The notes under the pieces were generated by a model. The model did no database searches, was not told where the DNA came from, and saw nothing but the letters and a program-made list of their open reading frames with translations. From assembly GCA_035537875.1 (NCBI GenBank), contig DATLLJ010000105.1, forward strand, positions 1 to 64,000: a stretch of DNA of 64,000 nt. Direction: 5' to 3'. Shown piece by piece: positions 8,806 through 17,844 of the stretch; within the stretch, counting starts at the first letter, position 1, and the number at the start of each line of letters is the position of its first letter. This DNA comes from DATLLJ01 sp035537875. Its GTDB lineage: Bacteria; Acidobacteriota; Vicinamibacteria; Vicinamibacterales; CAVVIG01. A program made the position numbers and the translations under genes.

Positions 8806-10068
8806 ATGTCCGAGTTGGCTGATTCGGCGGTCGCGACCGGCCGACGGACGCTGTCGTCGCGCACCACGGCGCTGGCGATTCTGGTCGCGGCGCTCGGCTA
8901 CTTCGTCGATATCTACGATCTGATTCTGTTCAGCATCGTGCGGGTCAACAGCCTGCGCGGCCTCGGAGTCTCCGAAGGAGAGATCCTCGGCCAGGGCGTG
9001 CTGCTGCTCAACATGCAGATGGGCGGCATGCTGATTGGCGGCATCATCTGGGGAGTGCTCGGCGACAAGCGCGGCCGGCTCTCGGTGCTGTTCGGCTCCA
9101 TCGTCATGTACTCGCTGGCGAACATCGCCAACGGATTCGTCACGAGCGTGCCGCAGTATGCGGCGCTGCGGTTCGTGGCCGGCGTCGGCCTGGCCGGTGA
9201 GCTCGGAGCCGGTATCACGCTGGTCAGCGAGATCATGCCGATTCACAGCCGCGGCTACGGCACGATGATTGTCGCGACAGTCGGCATACTCGGCGCCGTC
9301 GTCGCCTCCATCGTCGGCGATGCGTTCGACTGGCGCATCGCGTACTTCGTGGGCGGCGGGATGGGCATCGCCCTTCTCGTTCTTCGGATCGGCGTCGCGG
9401 AATCGGGAATGTTCGAGGGGATCCGACGGGTCGCGCACGTGCAGCGCGGCAACTTTCTGTCGCTCTTCACCTCGACCAGGACACGGTGGAAGTACTTGCG
9501 CGTGGTGCTCATCGGCGGGCCGATCTGGTACGTCGTGGGGATTCTGGTCACGTTTTCGCCGGAGTTCGGCCGCGAGATGGGCATGGCCTCGCTGCCGAGC
9601 GCCGGGCGCGCCGTCCTCTTCTGTTACGTCGGCCTCGCCGTCGGCGACTTCGCGAGCGGAGCGCTCAGCCAGATCGTCCGCAGCCGGAACAAGGTGGTCG
9701 CGCTGTTCCTGATGATGAGCACCGTCTTCATCGCCGCCTACTTTGCGGTGGCCGGAATGTCGCTCGCCGTGTTTTATGGCGTCTGTCTGCTGATGGGCTT
9801 CGCGGCCGGCTACTGGGCCGTGTTCGTGACGATCGCCTCCGAGCAGTTCGGAACGAACATCAGGGCGACCGTGACCACGACGGCGCCCAATTTCGTGCGC
9901 GGATCGGTCGTGCTGATGACGTCGGCGTTCCAGGCGCTTCAGCCGGCACTGGGCATCCGGGGCAGCGCGATGCTCGTCGGGACGGCGGCCCTCGGACTTG
10001 CCTACCTATCGTTGCGGGGGTTGGAAGAGTCGTACGGTAAGGACCTCGATTACCTGGAGCTGCCCTGA
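8806..10068 (+). CDS. MFS transporter, sugar/metabolite-proton symporter type
   Basis: 420 residues with about 12 hydrophobic segments. The cytoplasmic loop motif GDKRGR between helices 2 and 3 and RFVAGVGLAGELGAGITLVSE in helix 4-5 place it in the major facilitator superfamily, close to the MHS/SP branches. It probably imports a small organic acid or sugar across the inner membrane with protons, but the substrate is not deducible. Its TGA overlaps the ATG of the following ABC gene by one base (TGATG), so the two are likely translated together. Confidence 0.85.
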   Translation: MSELADSAVATGRRTLSSRTTALAILVAALGYFVDIYDLILFSIVRVNSLRGLGVSEGEILGQGVLLLNMQMGGMLIGGIIWGVLGDKRGRLSVLFGSIVMYSLANIANGFVTSVPQYAALRFVAGVGLAGELGAGITLVSEIMPIHSRGYGTMIVATVGILGAVVASIVGDAFDWRIAYFVGGGMGIALLVLRIGVAESGMFEGIRRVAHVQRGNFLSLFTSTRTRWKYLRVVLIGGPIWYVVGILVTFSPEFGREMGMASLPSAGRAVLFCYVGLAVGDFASGALSQIVRSRNKVVALFLMMSTVFIAAYFAVAGMSLAVFYGVCLLMGFAAGYWAVFVTIASEQFGTNIRATVTTTAPNFVRGSVVLMTSAFQALQPALGIRGSAMLVGTAALGLAYLSLRGLEESYGKDLDYLELP

Positions 10069-11900
10069 TGTCGCCGGCCCGACGCCTGTTTTCGTACGTG
10101 CTCCGCTACCGCAAAGACTTTCTCCTCGGGCTTCTATGCGTCGTCATCGCCACGGCCATCATGCTCGTGTCGCCGATCGTGCTGCAGTACGCCGTCGACG
10201 ATCTCACGCGCGGGGTGACGCAGACCAAGCTCATCGAATACGGCGCGCTGCTGCTCGCCGTCGGTTTGGTGGGCGGCATCTTCCGCTTCCTGATGCGGCG
10301 CATTCTGATCGGGGCGTCGAGGCACATCGAGTACGACATGCGGAACGACTTCTTCGCCCACCTGGAGAAGCTGCCGCTGTCGTATTTTCAGTCGCATCGG
10401 ACCGGCGATCTGATGTCGCGGGCGACCAACGATCTCAATGCCGTCCGGATGATGATCGGGCCGTCGGTGATGTACGCGTCGACGACGGTGCTGACCCTCG
10501 TCGTGGCGCTGACGCTGATGGTGGCGATCGACCCGTGGCTGACGCTGCTGTCGCTGATTCCGCTGCCGTTCGCGTCGTTTTCGGTGAAGTACTTCGGCAG
10601 CGCCATCCACAAGCGATTCGAGCAGATTCAGGCGCAGCTCTCCGAGATCAGCGCGATCGCACAGGAGGCGCTCTCCGGCGTCCGGGTGGTGCGGGCGTAC
10701 CAGCAGGAAGCCGAGGAAATCGAACGGTTCCGACGCGCCAACCTCGAGTACGTCGCGCGCAACCGGCGTCTGATCGCGCTTCAGGGATTTTTCTTCCCGA
10801 GCATGGCCTTCTTTCTGGGCCTTGGCGCCCTGCTGGTGCTGTGGCTCGGGAGCCGGCGGGTCATTCAAGGCCAGATCACGCTCGGAGAGTTCGTCGCGTT
10901 CAACGCGTATCTGACGATGCTGAGCTGGCCGATGATTGCGTTCGGGTGGGTCACGAACATGCTGCAGCGCGGCATGGCGTCGTGGAAACGGATGCTCGAA
11001 GTGCTGGACGTCGCACCAGCGATCGCGGACGCGGTCAGCCTGGTGCCGGAGGCTCCGAAGGTGGGGCAGCGGCCGGAAGCGATCGCGGACATCCGCGGGG
11101 CGATCGAATTCAAGAACCTGTCGTTCTCCTATGACGGCACGCCGGTGCTGCAGCACGTGTCGGCGAGAATCGAGGCGGGCCAGACGGTTGCGCTCGTCGG
11201 CGTCACCGGCTCGGGCAAGTCCACTCTGATCAGCCTGCTGCCGCGGTTGTACGACCCACCCCGCGGGACGGTATTCGTCGACGGGGTCGATGTGCTCGAT
11301 ATCCCGCTCGCCACCTTGAGAGGCGCCATCGGTTTCGTCTCCCAGGAGCCGTTTCTCTTCTCGGATACGATCGCGGACAACGTGGCGTTCGGCCTCGACG
11401 CGCGTGTCGAGATAGAAAGGGCGAGAGCCAACGCAGAGGAGCGCGTGAGGCGGCTTGACAGTGGCGAGCGGACCAGGCGGATTGCGGACGCGACAGCCAT
11501 CGCCCGGCTCGATAAGGACGTCGCCGACTTCCCGCTGGGCATCGACACGGTCATCGGAGAGCGGGGCATCACCTTGTCCGGGGGCCAGAAGCAGCGAACG
11601 GCGCTCGCCAGGGCCATAGCGGTCGATCCGAAGATTCTCATCCTGGACGATGCCCTGTCGGCGGTGGACACGTACACCGAGGAAGAAATCCTGGGGCGTC
11701 TTCGGTTGATCATGCGGGCGCGCACGTCGCTGCTGGTCTCTCACCGTGTTTCGACGGTGCGCGATGCGGATCAGATATTCGTGCTCGACGAAGGGCGCAT
11801 CGCCGAGCGCGGCACTCATCACCAGCTGATCCGGCGAAACGGACTCTATGCGGCCCTGCACAGAAAACAGCTTCTCGAAGACGAGCTGGCGGCGTCGTGA
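10068..11900 (+). CDS. ABC exporter half-transporter, subunit with degenerate ATP site
   Basis: 610 residues: six transmembrane helices (about 1-310) then a nucleotide-binding domain. Walker A is GVTGSGKST (near residue 380), signature LSGGQKQR, Walker B ILILDDALSAVDT, H-loop SHRVST. The residue after Walker B is aspartate where active subunits have glutamate, so this site probably does not hydrolyse ATP well. Between the Q-loop and the signature there is an extra charged stretch (about residues 445-485: ERVRRLDSGERTRRI and following) absent from standard exporters. Together with the next gene it forms a heterodimeric exporter of the MdlAB/YheHI or BmrCD type, moving lipids or hydrophobic drugs outward across the inner membrane. 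Confidence 0.9.
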   Translation: MSPARRLFSYVLRYRKDFLLGLLCVVIATAIMLVSPIVLQYAVDDLTRGVTQTKLIEYGALLLAVGLVGGIFRFLMRRILIGASRHIEYDMRNDFFAHLEKLPLSYFQSHRTGDLMSRATNDLNAVRMMIGPSVMYASTTVLTLVVALTLMVAIDPWLTLLSLIPLPFASFSVKYFGSAIHKRFEQIQAQLSEISAIAQEALSGVRVVRAYQQEAEEIERFRRANLEYVARNRRLIALQGFFFPSMAFFLGLGALLVLWLGSRRVIQGQITLGEFVAFNAYLTMLSWPMIAFGWVTNMLQRGMASWKRMLEVLDVAPAIADAVSLVPEAPKVGQRPEAIADIRGAIEFKNLSFSYDGTPVLQHVSARIEAGQTVALVGVTGSGKSTLISLLPRLYDPPRGTVFVDGVDVLDIPLATLRGAIGFVSQEPFLFSDTIADNVAFGLDARVEIERARANAEERVRRLDSGERTRRIADATAIARLDKDVADFPLGIDTVIGERGITLSGGQKQRTALARAIAVDPKILILDDALSAVDTYTEEEILGRLRLIMRARTSLLVSHRVSTVRDADQIFVLDEGRIAERGTHHQLIRRNGLYAALHRKQLLEDELAAS

Positions 11901-11943
11901 AGGTTCCCGCCTGTCGAGCGGCGCCCCTTCCTGAAAGACATCG

Positions 11944-13746
11944 ATGAACGACGACGAAGTTCTCGGCAAAGCATACGACGCGCGGTTGATGCGGCGACTG
12001 CTGCACTACCTCCGACGCTATTGGGGGGAGGTTGCGCTCGCGTTCCTCGCCATCCTCGTCGGCGCGACGGCTCAGCTCGCGCAGCCCTATCTGATGAAAG
12101 TCGCGATCGACCAATACATCGCCACGGGCCAGCTCGAGCCGTTGAACCGGCTGGCGGCCCTGTATCTGGTCATTCTCGTCGTCGCCTTCGTCGCCGACTA
12201 CGCTCAGACGTGGACCATGCAGCTGACCGGCCAGAAGCTCATGTTCGATCTGCGCATGGATCTGTACCGGCATCTGCAGAGCCTCGATTTGCGGTACTAC
12301 GATCGCAATCCCGTCGGACGCCTGATGACGCGCGTCACCTCGGACGTGGACGCCCTGAACGATCTCTTCACCGCCGGCGTGGTGACTATCTTTGGAGATG
12401 TGTTCACGCTCGTCGGCATCATGGCGCTGCTGTTGTGGATGGACTGGCAGCTGGCGCTGGTCACGTTCTGCGTGGTGCCGCTCATCGCCCTCGTCACGCA
12501 GTGGTTCCGACGGAACGTCCGCGAATCGTATCGAGTGGTCCGCGGTCTCATCGCGCGGATCAACGGCTTCCTGCAGGAAAACATCACCGGGATGTCGACC
12601 GTGCAGCTGTTCCGGCGCGAGGGGCTCAACTTCTCCCGCTTCGACGACATCGACCGCCGGCACCGCGACGCGAATATCCAGTCGATCTTCTTCTACGCGG
12701 TCTTCTATCCCGCGATCGAAGCGGTGGGCGCCCTCGCCTCGGCCCTCATCATCTGGTACGGCGGCGCGAACGTGCTCAGCGGCACGCTGACACTCGGTGC
12801 GCTCGTCGCCTTTCTTCAGTACTCCCAGCGGTTCTTCAGGCCAATCAGCGACATGTCGGAGAAGTTCAACGTGCTGCAAGCCGCCATGGCGGCGTCGGAG
12901 CGGATCTTCGGGCTCCTCGACGAGCCGGTGACCGTCATGCCACCCGGGCACCCGACGGCGCGGCCGTCGCCAGCGTACGGGCACGTCCGGTTCGAGAACG
13001 TCTGGTTCGCCTATCACGACGAACACTGGGTGCTGCGCGACGTCAGTTTCGAAGTGAAGCCCGGCGAACGCGTCGGGATCGTCGGGGCCACCGGATCGGG
13101 AAAGACGACGCTGATCAACCTGCTGCTGCGGTTCTACGACGTGCAGCGCGGCCGGATCACCGTCGACGGCGTCGACATCCGCCATCTGGATCTAGGGGAT
13201 CTGCGGCGTCTGTTCAGCCTGGTGTTGCAGGACGTGCACCTTTTCACCGGCACGATTGCGGACAACATCCGGCTGGGGAATGCCTCCATCGCCGATGCAC
13301 AGCTGCGGCGCGCCGCCGAAGCCGTCCACGCCGACGCGTTCATTTCCCGGATGCCCAACGGGTACGCGAGCACCGTCGCCGAGCGCGGCGCGACGCTGTC
13401 GGTCGGCCAGAAACAGCTCCTGTCTTTCGCGCGAGCGCTTGCGTTCGATCCGCGGGTGCTGATTCTCGACGAAGCGACCTCGAGCGTCGACACGGAAACC
13501 GAGCTGCTGATACGAGACGCCCTCCATGTGCTGATGAGCGGCCGCACGACGATCGCGATTGCCCACCGCCTTTCGACGATCCAGGACATGGACAAGATCC
13601 TCGTCCTCCACAAAGGTTGCCTCCGGGAGTCGGGCACGCACCAGGAACTCCTTGCCGCACGCGGCATCTACTTCAGGCTGTTCGAGCTGCAGTACAAGAC
13701 AGAAGAGCGATCGAGGGAAGGGGTCGAGGTATCAGGCGAGCGGTGA
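11944..13746 (+). CDS. ABC exporter half-transporter, catalytic subunit
   Basis: 600 residues with the same plan: six-helix membrane domain and nucleotide-binding domain. Walker A is GATGSGKTT (near residue 381) and Walker B LILDEATSSVDT has the catalytic glutamate. Its signature is LSVGQKQ rather than LSGGQ. Paired with the preceding subunit, which has a good LSGGQ but lacks the glutamate, this gives one canonical and one degenerate ATP site, exactly the asymmetry known for heterodimeric exporters. The 43-bp gap suggests one transcript. Substrate unknown. Confidence 0.92.
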   Translation: MNDDEVLGKAYDARLMRRLLHYLRRYWGEVALAFLAILVGATAQLAQPYLMKVAIDQYIATGQLEPLNRLAALYLVILVVAFVADYAQTWTMQLTGQKLMFDLRMDLYRHLQSLDLRYYDRNPVGRLMTRVTSDVDALNDLFTAGVVTIFGDVFTLVGIMALLLWMDWQLALVTFCVVPLIALVTQWFRRNVRESYRVVRGLIARINGFLQENITGMSTVQLFRREGLNFSRFDDIDRRHRDANIQSIFFYAVFYPAIEAVGALASALIIWYGGANVLSGTLTLGALVAFLQYSQRFFRPISDMSEKFNVLQAAMAASERIFGLLDEPVTVMPPGHPTARPSPAYGHVRFENVWFAYHDEHWVLRDVSFEVKPGERVGIVGATGSGKTTLINLLLRFYDVQRGRITVDGVDIRHLDLGDLRRLFSLVLQDVHLFTGTIADNIRLGNASIADAQLRRAAEAVHADAFISRMPNGYASTVAERGATLSVGQKQLLSFARALAFDPRVLILDEATSSVDTETELLIRDALHVLMSGRTTIAIAHRLSTIQDMDKILVLHKGCLRESGTHQELLAARGIYFRLFELQYKTEERSREGVEVSGER

Positions 13747-13767
13747 CGGGTCTCGAAGCTCGAAGGC

Positions 13768-14298
13768 TTACGTGCCCCCGGAGCCGGCAGATCCGGAGGC
13801 TGGTGGGACGGGGCGTTTGAACAGGCGCTCGAAGAAACTGGACGAAGAGGTCGCCTGTGGATTCCACCCGAGCCTCAGAACCGTCACCTCGACAGGCATG
13901 CGTCCGAATGCCAGCGCCTCGTGGCAGCTCCACATATAGACATCGATGACCCGACCTTTGATTGCCGGGCCGGTGTCCATAACGGTGTAGACGCCGCTGT
14001 ACTTCGGGTTCCGGGCGGTGATGTCGATCACCGAGCCGACCGGCAGCAGGGCAGGGTCGGCTGCGGCGATGCCGGTGCGAACCGCCACACCAGAGGCCGT
14101 CGTCATCCCCTTGCAGTACGCCGTGGCGCTGAAGTTCACCCTTTCGCCCGGGGTGGGAGGCGCCGTCGGGTCGGACGGAACGAGGAAACGCCCGACGTAT
14201 CTCGAATCGGGAATCGTGACGTCATGGAGTGCGGCAAACCCGCTGGCCGCGATGACCGTCACGATGGCTTTGCGCCAGAAGGATCGGGCGATAACCAC
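13768..14298 (-). CDS. 3D-domain protein, probable cell-wall or secreted hydrolase
   Basis: 176 residues from a GTG start. The N-terminus has a hydrophobic signal-anchor (KAIVTVIAASGFAAL). The core is a 3D (Asp-Asp-Asp) domain related to the MltA/YocH double-psi barrel: FSATAYCKGMTTASGV, VGSVIDI, YTVMDTGPAIKGRVIDVYM, with the conserved aspartates visible in the last two blocks. Proteins with this fold cut glycan strands or bind peptidoglycan. The tail after residue 150 is serine, proline and glycine rich and probably disordered. It ends 21 bp from the opposing ABC gene. Catalytic activity is assumed from the fold only. Confidence 0.8.
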   Translation of the reverse strand: MVIARSFWRKAIVTVIAASGFAALHDVTIPDSRYVGRFLVPSDPTAPPTPGERVNFSATAYCKGMTTASGVAVRTGIAAADPALLPVGSVIDITARNPKYSGVYTVMDTGPAIKGRVIDVYMWSCHEALAFGRMPVEVTVLRLGWNPQATSSSSFFERLFKRPVPPASGSAGSGGT

Positions 14299-14374
14299 AA
14301 GATAGATTGTAGATGGGAGGGGGCCGATCGCCGACCGAATTGCGGATCGCAGAATTGTGATCGATGCCGCAGTG

Positions 14375-14396
14375 ATACACGCGATAAGCCGTGTAT
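14375..14396. terminator. 7-bp stem-loop between DUF2062 and the 3D-domain gene
   Basis: ATACACG and CGTGTAT form a perfect inverted repeat around an 8-nt loop, 3 bp past the DUF2062 stop codon in the direction of transcription. There is no T-run on the minus-strand side, while a TTTTC run follows on the plus strand, so function as a terminator is uncertain. Confidence 0.35.
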
Positions 14397-14399
14397 TTT

Positions 14400-14909
14400 C
14401 TATTGTTTATGGTGATGATGCAGGATGTTCTTGAGCCGCCTCCGGCTGGCGATGAAGCCGCGCGCAAGCGGGTACGCCAGCCCGGCCAGCATGATGGCCC
14501 CGAGCATCGACCCCACGACGAACGACATGCCGAGGGGTTTGAGCATGTCGCCCAGCCGGTGCCAGAACTCGACCTGTAACAGTGAATGCTCGAAGAGCTC
14601 CCGCAGCTCGGTGGTGAAGCCGTGCGGGAGTCTATTCCCTGTCAGACGCGCCCCGAGAACAGTGGCGAGCGCGTAGTACGGGCCGAGAAGCCACGGGAGG
14701 TTCGAATACACCCCGAGGAGGACCGCCACGCGATTCAGGTTGAACAGGAACGCGAAAAGGATGCCGAGCAGCGTGTGCAGTCCCAGGAACGGGGAAAAAC
14801 CGAAGAATACGCCGAGCGAGAACGCCGCGGCCGTTCGCTCGGGAGTGTCGGCGATGTGCAGCAGCCGGTCGAGCCACTCGCGGACGAACGCCCGGGTCAG
14901 GTGGATCAT
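14400..14909 (-). CDS. DUF2062 inner-membrane protein
   Basis: 169 residues from ATG 14909, which overlaps the thiL stop as ATGA; the longer open frame upstream is thiL in another frame. Motifs AAAFSLGVFFGFSPFLGLHTL and GLAYPLARGF with three to four membrane helices match DUF2062, a family of small membrane proteins often linked with glycosyltransferase or envelope genes but without defined activity. The C-terminus is histidine rich (HHHHK). Translational coupling with thiL is likely, but the two probably do not share a pathway. Confidence 0.82.
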   Translation of the reverse strand: MIHLTRAFVREWLDRLLHIADTPERTAAAFSLGVFFGFSPFLGLHTLLGILFAFLFNLNRVAVLLGVYSNLPWLLGPYYALATVLGARLTGNRLPHGFTTELRELFEHSLLQVEFWHRLGDMLKPLGMSFVVGSMLGAIMLAGLAYPLARGFIASRRRLKNILHHHHKQ

Positions 14910-15976
14910 TCCGGGCGGCCGCCAGTCTCGGACCCGGCACGGGCCGGACTCCCGAAATGAACGTATCCACGGCGCGGGAGCTCGCAGTGGACGCCTCCCG
15001 TCATCAGCAGCACAGGACCAGCCTCGGTGCATCTCCCGATGCGCGTGAGGGACACAGCGCCATGGCGTTTTGACGCCTGAAGCCGCCGGGCCGTTCGCGG
15101 GCGGACGGTGAACAGCAGCTCGTAGTCGTCTCCGGCAGTGAGCGCTTCCGAAACGGGATCGAGGCCGCGGCCGGCGAACCAGGCGCGCGCGGCGGGCTCG
15201 ATCGGCAACGCCTCGCTTTCGAGGATGGCCCCGACGCCGCTCGCCTCGGCGAGCCTGTGGACGCCGTCGGCCAGGCCGTCGCTCAAATCGATGGCCGACG
15301 ATGCCGCGCGATTCCTGGCGAGCTGCAAGCCGAGGCGTACACGCGGAGCCGGGTAGAGATAGCGTTCCACACAAGTCTCCCCAGAGGAGACCTTTTCCCG
15401 AAGCATTCCCATCCCGGCCGCAGCCGAACCGATCGTGCCGCTCACAAAGATCTCGTCACCAGGGCGGGCGCCAGCGCGCTTCAGCGCCTGCCGCCGCTTG
15501 ACGGTGCCGACGACGGTGACGTCGATCATGAGGGGCCCTGGCGAACGCGTCAGGTTGCCACCCACCACCTGCACCCGGTGCTCGGCGGCCAGGCGGCACA
15601 GTCCGCCGACCATGCCGTCGAAGTCGGCCAGGGCGAGATGCGAGGGGAGAGCAAGGGACAGGAGCGCCAGACGGGGAGAGGCGCCCATTGCCGCGAGGTC
15701 GCTCAGGTTGACGGCCAGCGCGCGATACCCGACGGCGTCGGGAGGCACGAAGGCGCGGTCGAAATGGACGCCTTCGACGATGGCGTCCACGCTCAACACC
15801 TCGACGCGGTTTCGTTCCGGTTCGACGACGGCCGCATCGTCGCCAATGCCGACGATCAGCCAGTCGGGGGCTGGTGGGAGGCGCTGGCGGACCCTGTCGA
15901 TGAGCGCGGACTCGCTGAGATCACCGACGAGGGCAGCGGAGCCTGGTGTTCTCCACCCTCCGGTGTCATTTGGCAT
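14906..15976 (-). CDS. thiL: thiamine-monophosphate kinase
   Basis: 356 residues of the AIR synthase/ThiL fold. IGDDAAVV near the N-terminus and the aspartates of SVDAIVEGVHF are the metal and ATP ligands; NLSDLAAMGA, VVGGNLTRSP, DLSDGLADGV and TAGDDYELLF are the other ThiL signatures. It phosphorylates thiamine monophosphate to the active cofactor thiamine diphosphate with ATP in the cytoplasm. Its start overlaps the end of rny by 11 bases and its end overlaps DUF2062, so it sits inside a compact operon of otherwise unrelated genes. Length is typical. Confidence 0.93.
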   Translation of the reverse strand: MPNDTGGWRTPGSAALVGDLSESALIDRVRQRLPPAPDWLIVGIGDDAAVVEPERNRVEVLSVDAIVEGVHFDRAFVPPDAVGYRALAVNLSDLAAMGASPRLALLSLALPSHLALADFDGMVGGLCRLAAEHRVQVVGGNLTRSPGPLMIDVTVVGTVKRRQALKRAGARPGDEIFVSGTIGSAAAGMGMLREKVSSGETCVERYLYPAPRVRLGLQLARNRAASSAIDLSDGLADGVHRLAEASGVGAILESEALPIEPAARAWFAGRGLDPVSEALTAGDDYELLFTVRPRTARRLQASKRHGAVSLTRIGRCTEAGPVLLMTGGVHCELPRRGYVHFGSPARAGSETGGRPE

Positions 15977-17540
15977 AGTCGGTGGCGCGTGTCTCGCGGA
16001 TCACCGTCACCTTGATTTGGCCGGGGTACTCCAGCTCGTTCTCGATGCGCCGGGCGATGTCCTTCGAGAGCCAGACGGCTTCTTCGTCGGATATTTTCTC
16101 GCTCTCGACCATGATCCGGATTTCACGCCCGGCCTGCAGCGCGAAGGATTTCGACACCCCCTTGAAGGAGTCGGCGATGCCTTCGAGCTTTTCGAGGCGC
16201 TTCACGTAGCTTTCGAGGATGTCACGGCGCGCGCCGGGACGCGCGGCCGAGATGGCGTCGGCCGCCTGAACGATCATGGCTTCGAGCGAGGGCCAGTCGA
16301 TGTCCATGTGATGAGCCGCCATGGCCATCACGACCGGCTCGCTCTCGCCGTGCTTGCGCAGGAAATCGATGCCGAGCTGGAGGTGCGTGCCTTCCATCTC
16401 GCGGTCGATTGCCTTGCCGATGTCGTGCAGGAACGCCGCGCGCACGGCCACATGGGAGTCGATGCCGAGCTCGGTGGCCATGATGCCGGCGAGGCGCGCG
16501 ACTTCGGCCGAGTGGTACAACACATTCTGGCCGTAGCTGGTCCGGTACTTCAGGCGGCCCATCAGCCTGAGGATCTCGGGATGGAGATCGTGCAGCCCGA
16601 GCTCGAAGGCCACCGCCCCGCCCTCCTTCCGCATCGCTTCGTCGGTCTCGTCCTTGACCTTCTGGACGACCTCCTCGATGCGCGCGGGATGGATGCGTCC
16701 GTCGGCAATCAGCCGCTCGATCGCCTGTTTGGCGATTTCGCGTCGGTATGGATCGAAGCCGGACAGGATGATCGCCCCCGGCGTGTCGTCTACGATGAGA
16801 TCGACGCCGGTGGCGAGCTCGAGCGCCCGGATGTTGCGACCCTCGCGGCCGATGATGCGCCCTTTCAGATCGTCGCTCGGCAGGTCGACGACCGACACGG
16901 TGGTTTCGACGGCGTGCTCGGCGGCGGACCGCTGGATGGCTTCGGTGATGTAGTGCTTCGCGTGGTCGGCAGCCGTTTCGCGGGCTTCCGCGTCCAGCCG
17001 TTTCAGGAGATTCGCCGCGTCGTGCCGGGCATCGGCCTCCATCTGCTTGATGAGCAGCTCCTTGGCCGCCTCGCCCGTCAGCCCGGCCACGCGTTCGAGC
17101 TCACGCTGCTGCTCGGCGACCAGCCGCTCGTACTTCGTTACCGCTTCCTGAGTCACTTTCTCGCGCTGGGCGATCACGCCTTCTCGACTCTTGAGCTCTC
17201 GGTCGAGGCGGTCGACGACCACCTCGCGCTCGGCCAGCGCCGTGTCACGCCGGGCCAGTGTCTGCTCGAGCGCCGCCACCTGCTGCCGCTCCTGGCGCGT
17301 CTGACGATCCGCCGCCGACAGCAACTCGTGCACCTTTTCTTTCGCTTCGAGGAGCGTTTCCTTCCGGCGGGTTTCGGCGTCGCGCTCGGCGTCCTTGACA
17401 ATGCGCAAGGCTTGCGCTTCGGCGCGGCCGACGGTCTCGGCCGCAATGCGTTTGCGGTTGGCGACCCAGACGGCAAACACCGCCGACGCCGCCCCGAGGG
17501 CGACGAGGATGTCGATCAGAAGCACGAAGCTGGACAGCAC
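15966..17540 (-). CDS. rny: ribonuclease Y
   Basis: 524 residues from a GTG start. An N-terminal membrane anchor (LLIDILVALGAASAVFAVWVA) is followed by about 170 residues of coiled coil, a KH domain (GRIIGREGRNIRALE) and an HD phosphohydrolase domain (AFLHDIGKAID, then AAHHMDID). RNase Y is the membrane-attached endoribonuclease that starts mRNA decay in bacteria without RNase E. Domain order and length are standard. The gene lies directly downstream of 6S RNA. Another start a little upstream cannot be excluded. Confidence 0.95.
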   Translation of the reverse strand: MLSSFVLLIDILVALGAASAVFAVWVANRKRIAAETVGRAEAQALRIVKDAERDAETRRKETLLEAKEKVHELLSAADRQTRQERQQVAALEQTLARRDTALAEREVVVDRLDRELKSREGVIAQREKVTQEAVTKYERLVAEQQRELERVAGLTGEAAKELLIKQMEADARHDAANLLKRLDAEARETAADHAKHYITEAIQRSAAEHAVETTVSVVDLPSDDLKGRIIGREGRNIRALELATGVDLIVDDTPGAIILSGFDPYRREIAKQAIERLIADGRIHPARIEEVVQKVKDETDEAMRKEGGAVAFELGLHDLHPEILRLMGRLKYRTSYGQNVLYHSAEVARLAGIMATELGIDSHVAVRAAFLHDIGKAIDREMEGTHLQLGIDFLRKHGESEPVVMAMAAHHMDIDWPSLEAMIVQAADAISAARPGARRDILESYVKRLEKLEGIADSFKGVSKSFALQAGREIRIMVESEKISDEEAVWLSKDIARRIENELEYPGQIKVTVIRETRATDYAK

Positions 17541-17577
17541 GTATGGCGCTAAGAATGGAGGGACGGGTTACAAATGA

Positions 17578-17750
17578 CCCCGCTTTGCCGTGTGGGGAGG
17601 TCGATGAACCTGCGTAAGCAGGTGGAACCGCTCAAAAAAGCCGCGCTTCAGGCTTCCTCTTGCAGAGGCATGCACACCACGCGGCGTCGCGACTCGCTTG
17701 TATGAAACGTTGGCTCAAACGAGCCTGCCACCATCACGAGCAAAGCAGGG
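17578..17750 (-). ncRNA. ssrS: 6S RNA
   Basis: The 300-bp gap between zapA and rny has no reading frame but contains a 6S-like RNA of about 173 nt. On the minus strand GAGCCAACGTTTCATAC and GGTGTGCATGCC followed by GAGGAAGCCTGAA align with the conserved central region of E. coli 6S RNA. The terminal stem is CCCTGCTTTGC (5') with GCAAAGCGGGG (3'), 11 bp with one U-G pair, which sets the ends. A CCACCTGC-TTAC-GCAGGT hairpin occupies the position of the corresponding E. coli hairpin. 6S RNA mimics an open promoter and holds RNA polymerase in stationary phase. The zapA-6S order is the same as in E. coli. Confidence 0.88.
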
Positions 17751-17777
17751 AACTCACACCCTGAAGGCATCTTAGTC

Positions 17778-17812
17778 GTTCCAGGTTCAGGGTTCAAGGT
17801 TCCGGGTTCGGC
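17778..17812. repeat. five GTTCNNG heptamers
   Basis: GTTCCAG GTTCAGG GTTCAAG GTTCCGG GTTCGGC run without a gap at 7-bp period, between 6S RNA and zapA. The complement of this unit appears inside the GAF-like gene at 4147-4181. Confidence 0.8.
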
Positions 17813-17844
17813 CTTCGGAACTCGGCTTTACGGTTCTGCGCGTT

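Noticed and set aside
10134..11969. Very long minus-strand open frame opposite the ABC gene
   Set aside because: Its composition (histidine, arginine, aspartate rich) is that of an antisense shadow in GC-rich DNA; the plus strand encodes a clear ABC exporter.
15435..17552. 705-codon plus-strand frame over rny
   Set aside because: It is antisense to RNase Y and thiL, which show full domain signatures.
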